Assembly: GCA_018222665.1 (NCBI GenBank)
Contig: JAAEZW010000118.1
Span: forward strand, 1-6,334
Direction: 5' to 3'
DNA length: 6,334 bases
Source: Paracoccaceae bacterium
GTDB lineage: Bacteria; Pseudomonadota; Alphaproteobacteria; Rhodobacterales; Rhodobacteraceae
Shown: positions 1-5,881 of the stretch, in pieces
How positions within the stretch are numbered: position 1 is the stretch's first letter
Layout of the letters: each line of letters starts with the position of its first letter
Notes under the pieces: generated by a model
The model's input: the letters and a program-made list of their open reading frames with translations, nothing else
Told to the model about the DNA's origin: nothing
Databases searched by the model: none
Program-made: the position numbers and the translations under genes

Positions 1-1
1 T

Positions 2-298
2 CATGTTGTTGCGTTTCATCGCACCGAACTTAGCGTAATACTATCACTTTATGGTCAGATGGTGGCAGCAGGCGAATGGCGGGATTATGGAATTTCGTCA
101 TTAAAGGAAGTCGCCGTATTTTCAATATTCAGGCGTACAGCCGAACACCCCCTTTACAGAATTGAAAAACGTCCAAAGCTGCGCAGCAAACAGGGCGAAT
201 ACAGCGTTATCGGTATGGATGGTCAAATCCTAAAACGCGGTCATGATTTGAAAACGGTTCTACGCGTCTTTGATAAAAAACGGATCCGAGTGGTCTAA
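2..298 (+). CDS. DUF2794 family protein, 3' part (start outside window)
   Basis: The frame is open from the window edge to TAA at 296-298, giving 98 residues, so the true start lies upstream. An ATG at 59 is in frame, but the codons before it (reading VAFHRTELSVILSLYGQ) continue the family pattern, so that ATG is internal. The body carries AGEWRDY, AVFSIFRR, PLYRIEKRPKL, GEYSVIG and GQILKRGHDL, ending in KKRIRVV. As I remember it, this matches the DUF2794 family, small basic proteins found mainly in Alphaproteobacteria. Its function is unknown to me. I see no signal peptide, membrane segment or catalytic motif in the visible part. The next gene is on the opposite strand and converges on it, so it is the last gene of any operon it belongs to. 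A hairpin at 307-347 lies just downstream. I am confident it is a real gene, and less so of the family name, which is from memory. Confidence 0.82.
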   Translation, partial: HVVAFHRTELSVILSLYGQMVAAGEWRDYGISSLKEVAVFSIFRRTAEHPLYRIEKRPKLRSKQGEYSVIGMDGQILKRGHDLKTVLRVFDKKRIRVV

Positions 299-306
299 GC
301 ACTTTG

Positions 307-347
307 TCTTAAAATCCGACATGAACACTTGAAGTGTCGTTTTAAGA
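307..347. terminator. Hairpin between convergent genes, possible weak terminator
   Basis: TCTTAAAA (307-314) pairs with TTTTAAGA (340-347). Inside this, after a 2-nt bulge at 315-316, CGACA (317-321) pairs with TGTCG (335-339) around a 13-nt loop. It sits 9 bp after the DUF2794 stop codon and between two convergent genes, where a terminator is expected. There is no T tract after the stem on either strand (the four T lie inside the stem), so termination is only a guess. The rest of the gap up to 472 holds one more inverted repeat, GCCGCT (371-376) with AGCGGC (392-397), of unknown meaning. Confidence 0.35.
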
Positions 348-472
348 AACAACATATCGCAGAGATTACTGCCGCTCCCGTGTGGTATTATAGCGGCTCC
401 TACAACAGCATCTCTGGGAAGCGAGTGAGACAATTTCGTAATGCTCAATTTACCGCGTATCTTAGCTCGAGT

Positions 473-1270
473 TTATGTAGTCAAAAGCCGTACCAAAATA
501 CTATTAGGGTCTTTCAAACCATCAATTACATCGAAATGGTGTTCACCTTGACGCACGATCATTTTCACACCCCAGTTTTCCGCCAAAATCATTGATTGTT
601 CCAAAAAAACTGGTCGTTCGTCACCTCCAACCCAAACAGTCACGGGGCAAATTGGTTTCGGCATCAATGCGGGGCTTTCAGCTGTAGCGGTTTCATCCGT
701 CAGTCGAAAATCATTATTCATTTCTGTAAACATTAAGGTGCGTAAATCAGCGACTGCTGAAATTGGGACAATTTGCGTGATACGAGAGATAAGATCATCC
801 GACAGCACATCAGGTACACCCAACCGCGCCACCAGATGGCCACCAGCAGAGTGTCCCGTCAGCGCAATTGCTCCCACATATTTTTCGGCGATTTGTGTTA
901 CAAAGCTGCGCATTTGCTGTGTAATTTCAGCAATTAAGACACGAGGGCACAAATCATACGAAGGCATCACCACCCGCCATCCTTTAGTTAAAGCACCATG
1001 CGAAAAATGTGACCAATAGGATTTATCAAACCGCCGCCAATATCCCCCATGCACAAAGACCAACGTGCCCTTTGCATCGCCTTCAGGATGAAAAACATCA
1101 TACGTTTGTCGTTTACTTTGACCATATGCGATCTCTAATTCAGCACGTCCTTGTTCCAGCATGTCTGAACGAAACGCTGAAGCCTCAGATTGCCAGCGCG
1201 TGATAAAATCATCTGCGTTCGGGATATACGCAGCATTGGCATAAGCATCATCATAATCTATTCGGGACAT
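473..1270 (-). CDS. Alpha/beta hydrolase, arylformamidase (kynurenine formamidase)-like
   Basis: This 265-residue protein has the marks of a serine alpha/beta hydrolase. HGGYW at 74-78 is the oxyanion-hole motif. GHSAGG at 139-144 is the nucleophile elbow, with Ser141 as nucleophile. GGDERP (215-220) supplies the likely acid Asp217, and HHF at 244-246 the likely catalytic His245. HGGYW together with the YDLCPRVLIAEITQQ stretch (105-119) resembles arylformamidase (AFMID/Bna7 type), which hydrolyses N-formylkynurenine in tryptophan breakdown, so that is the closest family I recognise. Substrate is unproven: no other kynurenine-pathway gene is in view, and related roseobacter hydrolases are often only called esterases. 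There is no signal peptide, so it is presumably cytoplasmic. The start is supported by AAAGGAG (1277-1283 on the complement), 6 nt from the ATG. It diverges from gabD and converges with the DUF2794 gene, so it appears to be a single-gene unit. Confidence 0.88.
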   Translation of the reverse strand: MSRIDYDDAYANAAYIPNADDFITRWQSEASAFRSDMLEQGRAELEIAYGQSKRQTYDVFHPEGDAKGTLVFVHGGYWRRFDKSYWSHFSHGALTKGWRVVMPSYDLCPRVLIAEITQQMRSFVTQIAEKYVGAIALTGHSAGGHLVARLGVPDVLSDDLISRITQIVPISAVADLRTLMFTEMNNDFRLTDETATAESPALMPKPICPVTVWVGGDERPVFLEQSMILAENWGVKMIVRQGEHHFDVIDGLKDPNSILVRLLTT

Positions 1271-1346
1271 TTCGGGCTCCTTTGTAGGCTGGACAATCTA
1301 TGACAGAGGTGATTTGCCTATGCACGAGATATTTTCGGAGGACGCC
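1271..1346. promoter_or_regulatory. Shared divergent promoter region, hydrolase / gabD
   Basis: Only 76 bp separate the hydrolase start (1270, minus) from the preferred gabD start (1347, plus), so both promoters must lie here or overlap the gene ends. I see no clear sigma-70 pair on either strand. TGGACA at 1290-1295 is the best -35-like hexamer for gabD, but no good -10 follows it at the usual distance. Each gene has its own ribosome-binding site within this gap. The close divergent arrangement means one bound regulator could affect both genes, but no operator is evident. Confidence 0.4.
1337..1342 (+). promoter_or_regulatory. Ribosome-binding site that decides the gabD start
   Basis: GGAGGA ends 4 nt before ATG 1347, a strong Shine-Dalgarno placement. 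It favours that ATG over the upstream in-frame TTG at 1314 and ATG at 1320. A second, weaker match, GAGGTG (1306-1311), lies 8 nt before ATG 1320, so a 9-residue longer form is possible. Confidence 0.7.
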
Positions 1347-2822
1347 ATGGCAAACGAAACCAATTTGAAAGACCTGCTGAAAGACCCATCATTGCTCGCA
1401 ACACAAGGCTATTTAGCAGGCGAGTGGGTTGACGGCGAAGATGGGGCAACATTTGACGTAATGAACCCCGCCAGAGGAGATGTTATTGCCAAAGTTGCGG
1501 ACCTGAGCCGTGCGCAAACTGCGCAGGCAATCGCAGCAGCAGAGGCCGCACAAAAAGAATGGGCCGCCAAAACCGCGAAAGAGCGCGCCAATATTTTGCG
1601 TCGTTGGTACGATCTAATGATGGAAAATGCAGATGATCTTGGAACTATCTTGACTGCCGAACAGGGAAAGCCATTGGCCGAAGCAAAAGGCGAAATTGGA
1701 TATGGTGCGTCATTCATTGAATTTTTCGCAGAAGAAGCAAAACGTATTTACGGTGAAACAATTCCAGGGCATCAGCCCGACAAACGTATCATCGTTCTAA
1801 AACAGCCAATCGGCGTTGCAGCGTCGATCACACCTTGGAACTTCCCAAACGCGATGATCACACGTAAGGCCGCGCCAGCATTGGCTGCGGGTTGTTCTTT
1901 TGTTGCGCGCCCCGCAGCAGAGACGCCATTGTCCGCATTGGTAATGGGCGTCTTGGCGGAACGCGCAGGAATCCCAAAGGGTGTTTTGTCAATTATCCCA
2001 TCTTCCCGTTCAACAGAAATCGGGAAAGAGTTTTGTGAAAACCCAGCCGTGCGCAAACTGACATTTACGGGATCAACCGAAGTTGGCCGCATCCTGTTGC
2101 GCCAGGCCGCGGATCAGGTAATGAAATGTTCAATGGAGCTGGGCGGAAATGCACCTTTTATCGTATTTGACGATGCAGATCTAGACGAAGCAGTTGCAGG
2201 CGCAATCATGTGTAAATTCCGCAACAACGGTCAAACATGTGTGTGTGCCAACCGGATCTATGTTCAGGCAGGTGTTTATGATGCCTTTGCGGAAAAACTG
2301 GCTGCAGCACTGTCCAAAATGAAAATCGGTGATGGGTTTGAGGATGGCGTGGCGTTGGGTCCATTGATCAACCAAGATGCGATCACCAAAGTCCAAGAGC
2401 ATATTGCAGATGCCACAGCAAAGGGCGGCACAGTATTCTATGGCGGTGAAAGCCATCAGGGCGAAGGGTTTTTCATGCCACCAACAATCGTGACCGGTGC
2501 AACCAAAGATATGGCAGTCGCAACCGAAGAAACATTTGGTCCGCTTGCTCCCTTATTTAAGTTTGAAGACGTTGACGAGGTGATCGAACTGGCAAATGAC
2601 ACGATCTTTGGTCTTGCATCCTATTTCTATGCCAAAGATCTGAGCCGTGTTTATAAGGTCGCTGAGGCACTGGAGTACGGCATTGTAGGTGTCAACACAG
2701 GTATTATCTCAACCGAGGTCGCGCCCTTTGGTGGTGTAAAGCAATCTGGCCTTGGTCGAGAAGGAAGCCATCACGGTATCGATGACTATCTGGAACTGAA
2801 ATACATCTGTATGAGTGTTTAA
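1347..2822 (+). CDS. gabD: Succinate-semialdehyde dehydrogenase, NAD(P)+-dependent
   Basis: This enzyme oxidises succinate semialdehyde to succinate with NAD(P)+, the last step of GABA breakdown into the TCA cycle, in the cytoplasm. With the preferred start it has 491 residues, against about 482 for E. coli GabD, which it resembles closely along its whole length. Shared landmarks are AEQGKPLAEAKGEI (104-117), YGETIPGHQPDKR (135-147), PWNFP (163-167), FTGSTEVG (240-247), ELGGNAPFIVFDDADLD (264-280) with general base Glu264, and GQTCVCANR (295-303) with nucleophile Cys298. Cys300 makes a CxC pair, also present in E. coli; in human SSADH the equivalent pair acts as a redox switch. The C-terminal EALEYGIVGVNTGIIS and VAPFGGVKQSGLGREG are typical of GabD. 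Oddity: the usual lysine of the KPA..TP coenzyme motif is Arg188 (RPAAETP). No gabT or transporter gene is in view. The TTG 1314 and ATG 1320 starts would give 502 and 500 residues. Confidence 0.95.
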   Translation: MANETNLKDLLKDPSLLATQGYLAGEWVDGEDGATFDVMNPARGDVIAKVADLSRAQTAQAIAAAEAAQKEWAAKTAKERANILRRWYDLMMENADDLGTILTAEQGKPLAEAKGEIGYGASFIEFFAEEAKRIYGETIPGHQPDKRIIVLKQPIGVAASITPWNFPNAMITRKAAPALAAGCSFVARPAAETPLSALVMGVLAERAGIPKGVLSIIPSSRSTEIGKEFCENPAVRKLTFTGSTEVGRILLRQAADQVMKCSMELGGNAPFIVFDDADLDEAVAGAIMCKFRNNGQTCVCANRIYVQAGVYDAFAEKLAAALSKMKIGDGFEDGVALGPLINQDAITKVQEHIADATAKGGTVFYGGESHQGEGFFMPPTIVTGATKDMAVATEETFGPLAPLFKFEDVDEVIELANDTIFGLASYFYAKDLSRVYKVAEALEYGIVGVNTGIISTEVAPFGGVKQSGLGREGSHHGIDDYLELKYICMSV

Positions 2823-2829
2823 TTTCACT

Positions 2830-2861
2830 GTGTAGGTTTTGATAAAGTATCAAAGCCCACA
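2830..2861 (+). terminator. Hairpin just after gabD
   Basis: TTTGATA (2838-2844) pairs perfectly with TATCAAA (2848-2854) around a 3-nt loop. The stem extends outward through a G-U, two G-C pairs (2835-2836 with 2856-2857), one mismatch and a few more pairs. It begins 8 nt after the gabD stop codon. There is no run of T after it, so it is more likely to protect the 3' end, or to terminate weakly, than to be a strong intrinsic terminator. Confidence 0.4.
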
Positions 2862-2872
2862 TTAGCAATTGC

Positions 2873-2896
2873 ATTGGGTGCACCTTAGCGCCCAAT
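2873..2896 (+). terminator. Second hairpin downstream of gabD
   Basis: ATTGGGTGC (2873-2881) pairs with GCGCCCAAT (2888-2896) over 9 bp with one G-U, around the loop ACCTTA. It is followed by ATTAAT, not by a T tract, so terminator activity is possible but weak by the usual rule. Confidence 0.4.
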
Positions 2897-3087
2897 ATTA
2901 ATCGTTGAGTTAATCACTTTAAACAACTGGTGTGTCTAGATCTACACTCGTCACTCCAGCCGCGTAACTAAACATCGCTGACGATCCTTATTAGAGCAGG
3001 TTAGCTTTCACCGCATATCGCGTTTTAGACAGATCTTTGAAACACTGTCATGGTTATCCCAGTCAATCTTCGATAGGACTACCAACG

Positions 3088-3118
3088 AAAAGGCCCTCTC
3101 AAGTGAGAGGGCCTTTTT
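3088..3118. terminator. Bidirectional intrinsic terminator between gabD and pnp
   Basis: AAAAGGCCCTCTC (3088-3100) pairs perfectly with GAGAGGGCCTTTT (3105-3117) around the 4-nt loop AAGT. On the plus strand the stem runs into TTTTT (3114-3118). On the minus strand it ends in TTTT (complement of 3088-3091), so it fits Rho-independent termination in both directions. It lies 7 bp beyond the pnp stop codon and about 265 bp after the gabD stop, so it is mainly the pnp terminator while also stopping plus-strand transcripts. Confidence 0.93.
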
Positions 3119-3125
3119 ATTTGTA

Positions 3126-5264
3126 TTATTCTTCGTCGTTTGACTTTTCTTCGACGATTTCTTCACCAGTTTCTTGGTTAACCATCTTCATCGCAAGACG
3201 TACCTTACCACGATCATCAAAGCCCAAAAGTTTGACTTTGACTTCTTGACCCTCTTTCAGAACGTCAGATGGGTGGTTTAGGCGACGGTTTTCAATTTGG
3301 CTGACGTGGACAAGACCATCGCGCTTTCCAAAGAAGTTTACGAATGCACCAAAATCGACAACCTTTACGACTTTACCCGTGTAAATCTGACCAACTTCTG
3401 GTTCTGCGACGATCGCATAGATCATGTCGTATGCTTTCTTGATGGACTCACCATCAGGGGACGCAATCTTGATCTGACCATCATCGTTAATGTCAACTTT
3501 GGCACCAGAAACTTCAACGATTTCGCGGATCACTTTGCCACCTGAACCGATCACTTCACGGATCTTATCAGTAGGAACCTGCATTGTTTCAATGCGTGGC
3601 GCGTGGACAGAGAATTCTCCTGCTTCGGTCAATGCATTCGACATCTCACCCAAAATATGCATGCGTCCCTCTTTGGCCTGTGCCAAAGCGTTTTTCATGA
3701 TTTCAGGTGTGATACCCGCAACCTTAATGTCCATTTGCAGGGATGTGATGCCGTTTTCTGTACCAGCGACTTTAAAGTCCATGTCGCCCAAGTGATCTTC
3801 ATCACCCAAGATGTCCGTTAGGATCGCATAATTGCCATCATCCTCAAGGATAAGGCCCATGGCAACACCTGCAACGGGTGCTTTTAGTGGGACACCTGCA
3901 TCCATCATGGATAATGAACCGCCACAAACAGACGCCATTGAGGATGAACCGTTTGATTCAGTGATCTCAGAAACAACACGAATTGTGTATGGGAAATCGG
4001 TTGCTGCAGGCAAAACCGCCTGAAGCGCACGCCATGCCAGTTTACCATGACCAATTTCACGACGACCTGGTGAGCCAACGCGCCCAACTTCACCCACAGA
4101 ATAAGGAGGGAAGTTATAGTGCAACATGAAGTTTGATTTATACGTGCCATGCAACGCATCAATCATCTGTTCATCATCACCAGTCCCCAGCGTGGTTACC
4201 GCCAATGCCTGTGTTTCACCACGCGTGAACAATGCAGAGCCGTGTGTACGTGGCAACATTCCTGTTTCACTTACAATCGCGCGTACATCTGTTGTTGCAC
4301 GACCATCAATACGCTTGCCGCCTTTCACAACGTCGCCCCGCAGGATGCTTGCCTCTAGCTTTTTCATCGCTGAACCAAGGTTTGCATCTGCCAGTTGCTC
4401 TTCGTTTAGCGCGGCTTTGATCGCGTCGCGTGCTGCGGCAACGGCCTCGACCCGTTCTTGTTTGTCGGTGTTACCATAGGCTGCGCGCATCTGCTCTTCA
4501 CCTGCGGCTTTCACTGCTGCATATAGATCAGAGTAATCGACAGGTGCGAAATCAAATGGCTCTTTTGCGGCGACTTCGGCCAAATCGATGATCAAATCGA
4601 TGACGGGCTGAATTTGCTTGTGTGCGAATGTGACCGCACCCAGCATTTCATCTTCGCTTAGTTCATATGCCTCTGACTCAACCATCATCACGGCATCTTT
4701 GGTTCCTGCGACAACCAGATCCAATCGCTGTTCTGGGTTGTTGCGCAGGCCGTTCATGTCATCAACAGTTGGGTTCAAGACATATTCACCATCAACAAAA
4801 CCAACGCGCGCACAACCGATTGGACCCATGAATGGGACACCAGAAATGGTCAACGCAGCAGAGGCCGCAATCATTGCAACGATGTCGGGTGAGTTCACCA
4901 AATCGTGGCTCAGAACCGTACACATCACCAAAACTTCGTTTTTGAAACCATCAACGAACAATGGGCGAATTGGGCGGTCAATCAAACGCGCTGTTAGTGT
5001 TTCTGCCTCTGATGGGCGTGCTTCGCGCTTGAAAAAGCCGCCAGGGATTTTACCAGCGGCATAGTATTTCTCTTGGTAATGTACTGTCAGAGGGAAAAAG
5101 TCCTGCCCCTCTTTCATTGATTTGGCGAATGTGACGTTTGCCATCACAGATGTTTCGCCCAATGTGGCAATCACGGTGCCGTCCGCTTGACGGGCAACTT
5201 TGCCTGTTTCCAGCGTAAGCGTTTCTTCGCCCCACTGCATAGATTTTTTCGTTACTTCGAACAT
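3126..5264 (-). CDS. pnp: Polynucleotide phosphorylase (PNPase)
   Basis: PNPase is a phosphate-dependent 3'-5' exoribonuclease that degrades mRNA and can also add 3' tails; it works as a homotrimer in the cytoplasm. The 712 residues match the usual length (E. coli 711). Order of domains: first RNase PH-like domain (about 10-145), helical linker (about 150-300), second, catalytic RNase PH-like domain (about 315-545), KH domain (about 558-618, with the GxxG loop GSGG at 573-576) and S1 domain (about 623-694), then an acidic tail ending NDEE. Aligned to E. coli from memory, the active site is intact: SNGSSS with Ser441/Ser442, [15 protein letters not shown] with Asp490, Asp496 and Lys498. The FFRR loop reads FFKR (77-80), a conservative change. 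The start is supported by AGGA 7 nt upstream and by the [12 protein letters not shown]...TLETG N-terminus. It lies downstream of rpsO, as in many bacteria, but a strong terminator separates them, so it needs its own promoter or readthrough. Confidence 0.97.
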   Translation of the reverse strand: MFEVTKKSMQWGEETLTLETGKVARQADGTVIATLGETSVMANVTFAKSMKEGQDFFPLTVHYQEKYYAAGKIPGGFFKREARPSEAETLTARLIDRPIRPLFVDGFKNEVLVMCTVLSHDLVNSPDIVAMIAASAALTISGVPFMGPIGCARVGFVDGEYVLNPTVDDMNGLRNNPEQRLDLVVAGTKDAVMMVESEAYELSEDEMLGAVTFAHKQIQPVIDLIIDLAEVAAKEPFDFAPVDYSDLYAAVKAAGEEQMRAAYGNTDKQERVEAVAAARDAIKAALNEEQLADANLGSAMKKLEASILRGDVVKGGKRIDGRATTDVRAIVSETGMLPRTHGSALFTRGETQALAVTTLGTGDDEQMIDALHGTYKSNFMLHYNFPPYSVGEVGRVGSPGRREIGHGKLAWRALQAVLPAATDFPYTIRVVSEITESNGSSSMASVCGGSLSMMDAGVPLKAPVAGVAMGLILEDDGNYAILTDILGDEDHLGDMDFKVAGTENGITSLQMDIKVAGITPEIMKNALAQAKEGRMHILGEMSNALTEAGEFSVHAPRIETMQVPTDKIREVIGSGGKVIREIVEVSGAKVDINDDGQIKIASPDGESIKKAYDMIYAIVAEPEVGQIYTGKVVKVVDFGAFVNFFGKRDGLVHVSQIENRRLNHPSDVLKEGQEVKVKLLGFDDRGKVRLAMKMVNQETGEEIVEEKSNDEE

Positions 5265-5427
5265 CTCATTTTCCTATATTGGCCCACTGGCCATTTGCGT
5301 AGGGGGCGGATTCCCCCTGACCCCTATATCTTATATTTCGGGCGCTGGAGTCCGGGCGCCTGATCTCAGATGTCGCGCGTATATAGGAGAAACCAAGATA
5401 TGGAAAGTATTAGATCGCAGTACACCT
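5265..5427 (-). promoter_or_regulatory. pnp leader / promoter region with several hairpins
   Basis: This 163-bp gap between the rpsO terminator and the pnp start holds three short GC-rich hairpins: TGGCC-CACT-GGCCA (5280-5293), AGGGGG-CGGATT-CCCCCT (5301-5318) and GGCGC-N10-GCGCC (5341-5360). The last overlaps a direct repeat, CGGGCGC at 5339-5345 and 5353-5359. ATATAGG occurs twice in the minus sense (complement of 5273-5279, overlapping the ribosome-binding site, and of 5323-5329), and its complement CCTATAT once (complement of 5381-5387), so the RNA could pair in alternative ways. TATATA (complement of 5380-5385) could instead be a -10 box, but the -35 position is poor. In E. coli pnp is autoregulated through a structured leader cut by RNase III; whether this leader does the same is inference. 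Confidence 0.5.
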
Positions 5428-5460
5428 AAAAACAAAAAACCGCACCAAATGGCGCGGTTT
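5428..5460 (-). terminator. rpsO: rpsO intrinsic terminator
   Basis: Read on the minus strand, AAACCGCGCC (complement of 5451-5460) pairs with GGTGCGGTTT (complement of 5437-5446) over 10 bp with one G-U, around the loop ATTT. A T-rich tail follows (complement of 5428-5439, T interrupted by one G). It lies 25 bp after the rpsO stop codon, so most rpsO transcripts should end here, before pnp. Confidence 0.92.
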
Positions 5461-5485
5461 GATGTGTTCGTATGCGTGTCGCAAA

Positions 5486-5755
5486 TTAGCGACGAATGCC
5501 CAAACGCTTGATCAGATCAGTGTAACGCTGTTCTTCTTTTGCTTTTAGGTAATCAAGAAGCTTACGACGCTGCGCAACCATTTTCAAAAGACCACGACGA
5601 CCGTGGTTATCTTTTTTATGGAATTTGAAGTGCTCTGTCAGTGTTGTGATACGTGACGTTAGAATAGCAACTTGAACCTCTGGGGAACCTGTATCGCCTT
5701 CTTTCGTCGCGAATTCTTTCATGACGCGTGCTTTTTCTTCAGCAGTAATCGACAT
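5486..5755 (-). CDS. rpsO: 30S ribosomal protein S15
   Basis: S15 binds 16S rRNA at the three-way junction of helices 20-22 early in assembly of the small-subunit platform. The 89 residues are the standard length. The key motifs are [17 protein letters not shown] (20-36), [16 protein letters not shown] (42-57), which carries the rRNA-binding His and Asp of the family, and [10 protein letters not shown] (62-71), ending [12 protein letters not shown]. The start is supported by AAAGGAG (complement of 5762-5768), 6 nt from the ATG. It is followed by its own terminator and then pnp. Upstream on the same strand is the broken RTX gene, not truB, which commonly precedes rpsO. In several bacteria S15 represses its own translation through its mRNA leader, and the leader here has a suitable fold (see the separate entry). 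Confidence 0.97.
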   Translation of the reverse strand: MSITAEEKARVMKEFATKEGDTGSPEVQVAILTSRITTLTEHFKFHKKDNHGRRGLLKMVAQRRKLLDYLKAKEEQRYTDLIKRLGIRR

Positions 5756-5818
5756 CGGGGTCTCCTTTGTGTTTAAGGGTTATGGCACAAGCCGGGATGT
5801 CGTCCAGCAAGGCCCTTG
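5756..5818 (-). promoter_or_regulatory. rpsO mRNA leader with possible S15 autoregulatory fold
   Basis: On the minus strand AAGGG (complement of 5813-5817) can pair with CCCTT (complement of 5775-5779), enclosing an inner stem, GCTGG (complement of 5804-5808) with CCGGC (complement of 5791-5795), which includes a G-U pair next to G-C pairs. CCTT within the leader can also pair with AAGG of the ribosome-binding site. S15 binds G-U/G-C motifs in 16S rRNA and in known S15 leaders, so this is a plausible but unproven regulator. The stems are short and could arise by chance. Confidence 0.35.
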
Positions 5819-5845
5819 GAGGAATCTGCTTTCACAGATCAGGCG

Positions 5846-5873
5846 CGTATACTGAAAAATCTCAGATTTGCAA
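5846..5873 (-). promoter_or_regulatory. Candidate rpsO promoter
   Basis: On the minus strand TTGCAA (complement of 5868-5873) and TATACG (complement of 5846-5851) are separated by 16 bp, a reasonable sigma-70-like pair lying about 90 bp upstream of the rpsO start. Both hexamers are imperfect. A small stem, AAATC-TGA-GATTT (5857-5869), falls in the spacer and might instead be a weak end for the RTX transcript. Confidence 0.35.
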
Positions 5874-5881
5874 AGAGGATT

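Larger units (their letters stand above)
2823..3087. other. Gene-free stretch between gabD and the pnp terminator
   Basis: I find no credible coding frame here. The stretch starts with two hairpins (2830-2861 and 2873-2896). From about 2897 to 3087 there is no assignable structure apart from ATCG-CTGA-CGAT around 2974-2985. Because the strong terminator at 3088-3118 also works on the plus strand, this stretch could be a long gabD 3' UTR or could encode a small RNA ending there. No convincing plus-strand promoter was seen. The only -35-like site, TAGACA near 3028, has a poor -10 (CATGGT) at 17 bp. Confidence 0.5.

Noticed and set aside
387..392. Perfect TATAAT on the minus strand (complement of 387-392), a possible promoter reading antisense into the DUF2794 gene.
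   Set aside because: The -35 position 17 bp upstream reads AGAGAT, unlike TTGACA, and nothing downstream needs a promoter; single hexamers of this kind occur by chance.
371..397. Inverted repeat GCCGCT / AGCGGC considered as a terminator for the hydrolase.
   Set aside because: The loop is 15 nt, the stem only 6 bp, and no T tract follows on the minus strand.
1314..1346. TTG at 1314 as the gabD start.
   Set aside because: The nearest ribosome-binding-like sequence is only 2 nt away, whereas ATG 1347 has GGAGGA at good spacing and gives an N-terminus closer to GabD relatives.
1409..2092. Minus-strand open frames of about 100 codons opposite gabD.
   Set aside because: They are shadows of gabD codons with low-complexity Ala/Ser composition and no family resemblance.
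4618..5064. Plus-strand open frame of 148 codons opposite pnp.
   Set aside because: It is antisense to well-conserved pnp, has no recognisable domain, and its length is what a long conserved gene commonly casts on the other strand.
5200..5511. Plus-strand frame of 103 codons spanning the pnp start, the leader and the rpsO terminator.
   Set aside because: It runs through a terminator hairpin and overlaps both pnp and rpsO on the other strand; the translation looks random.
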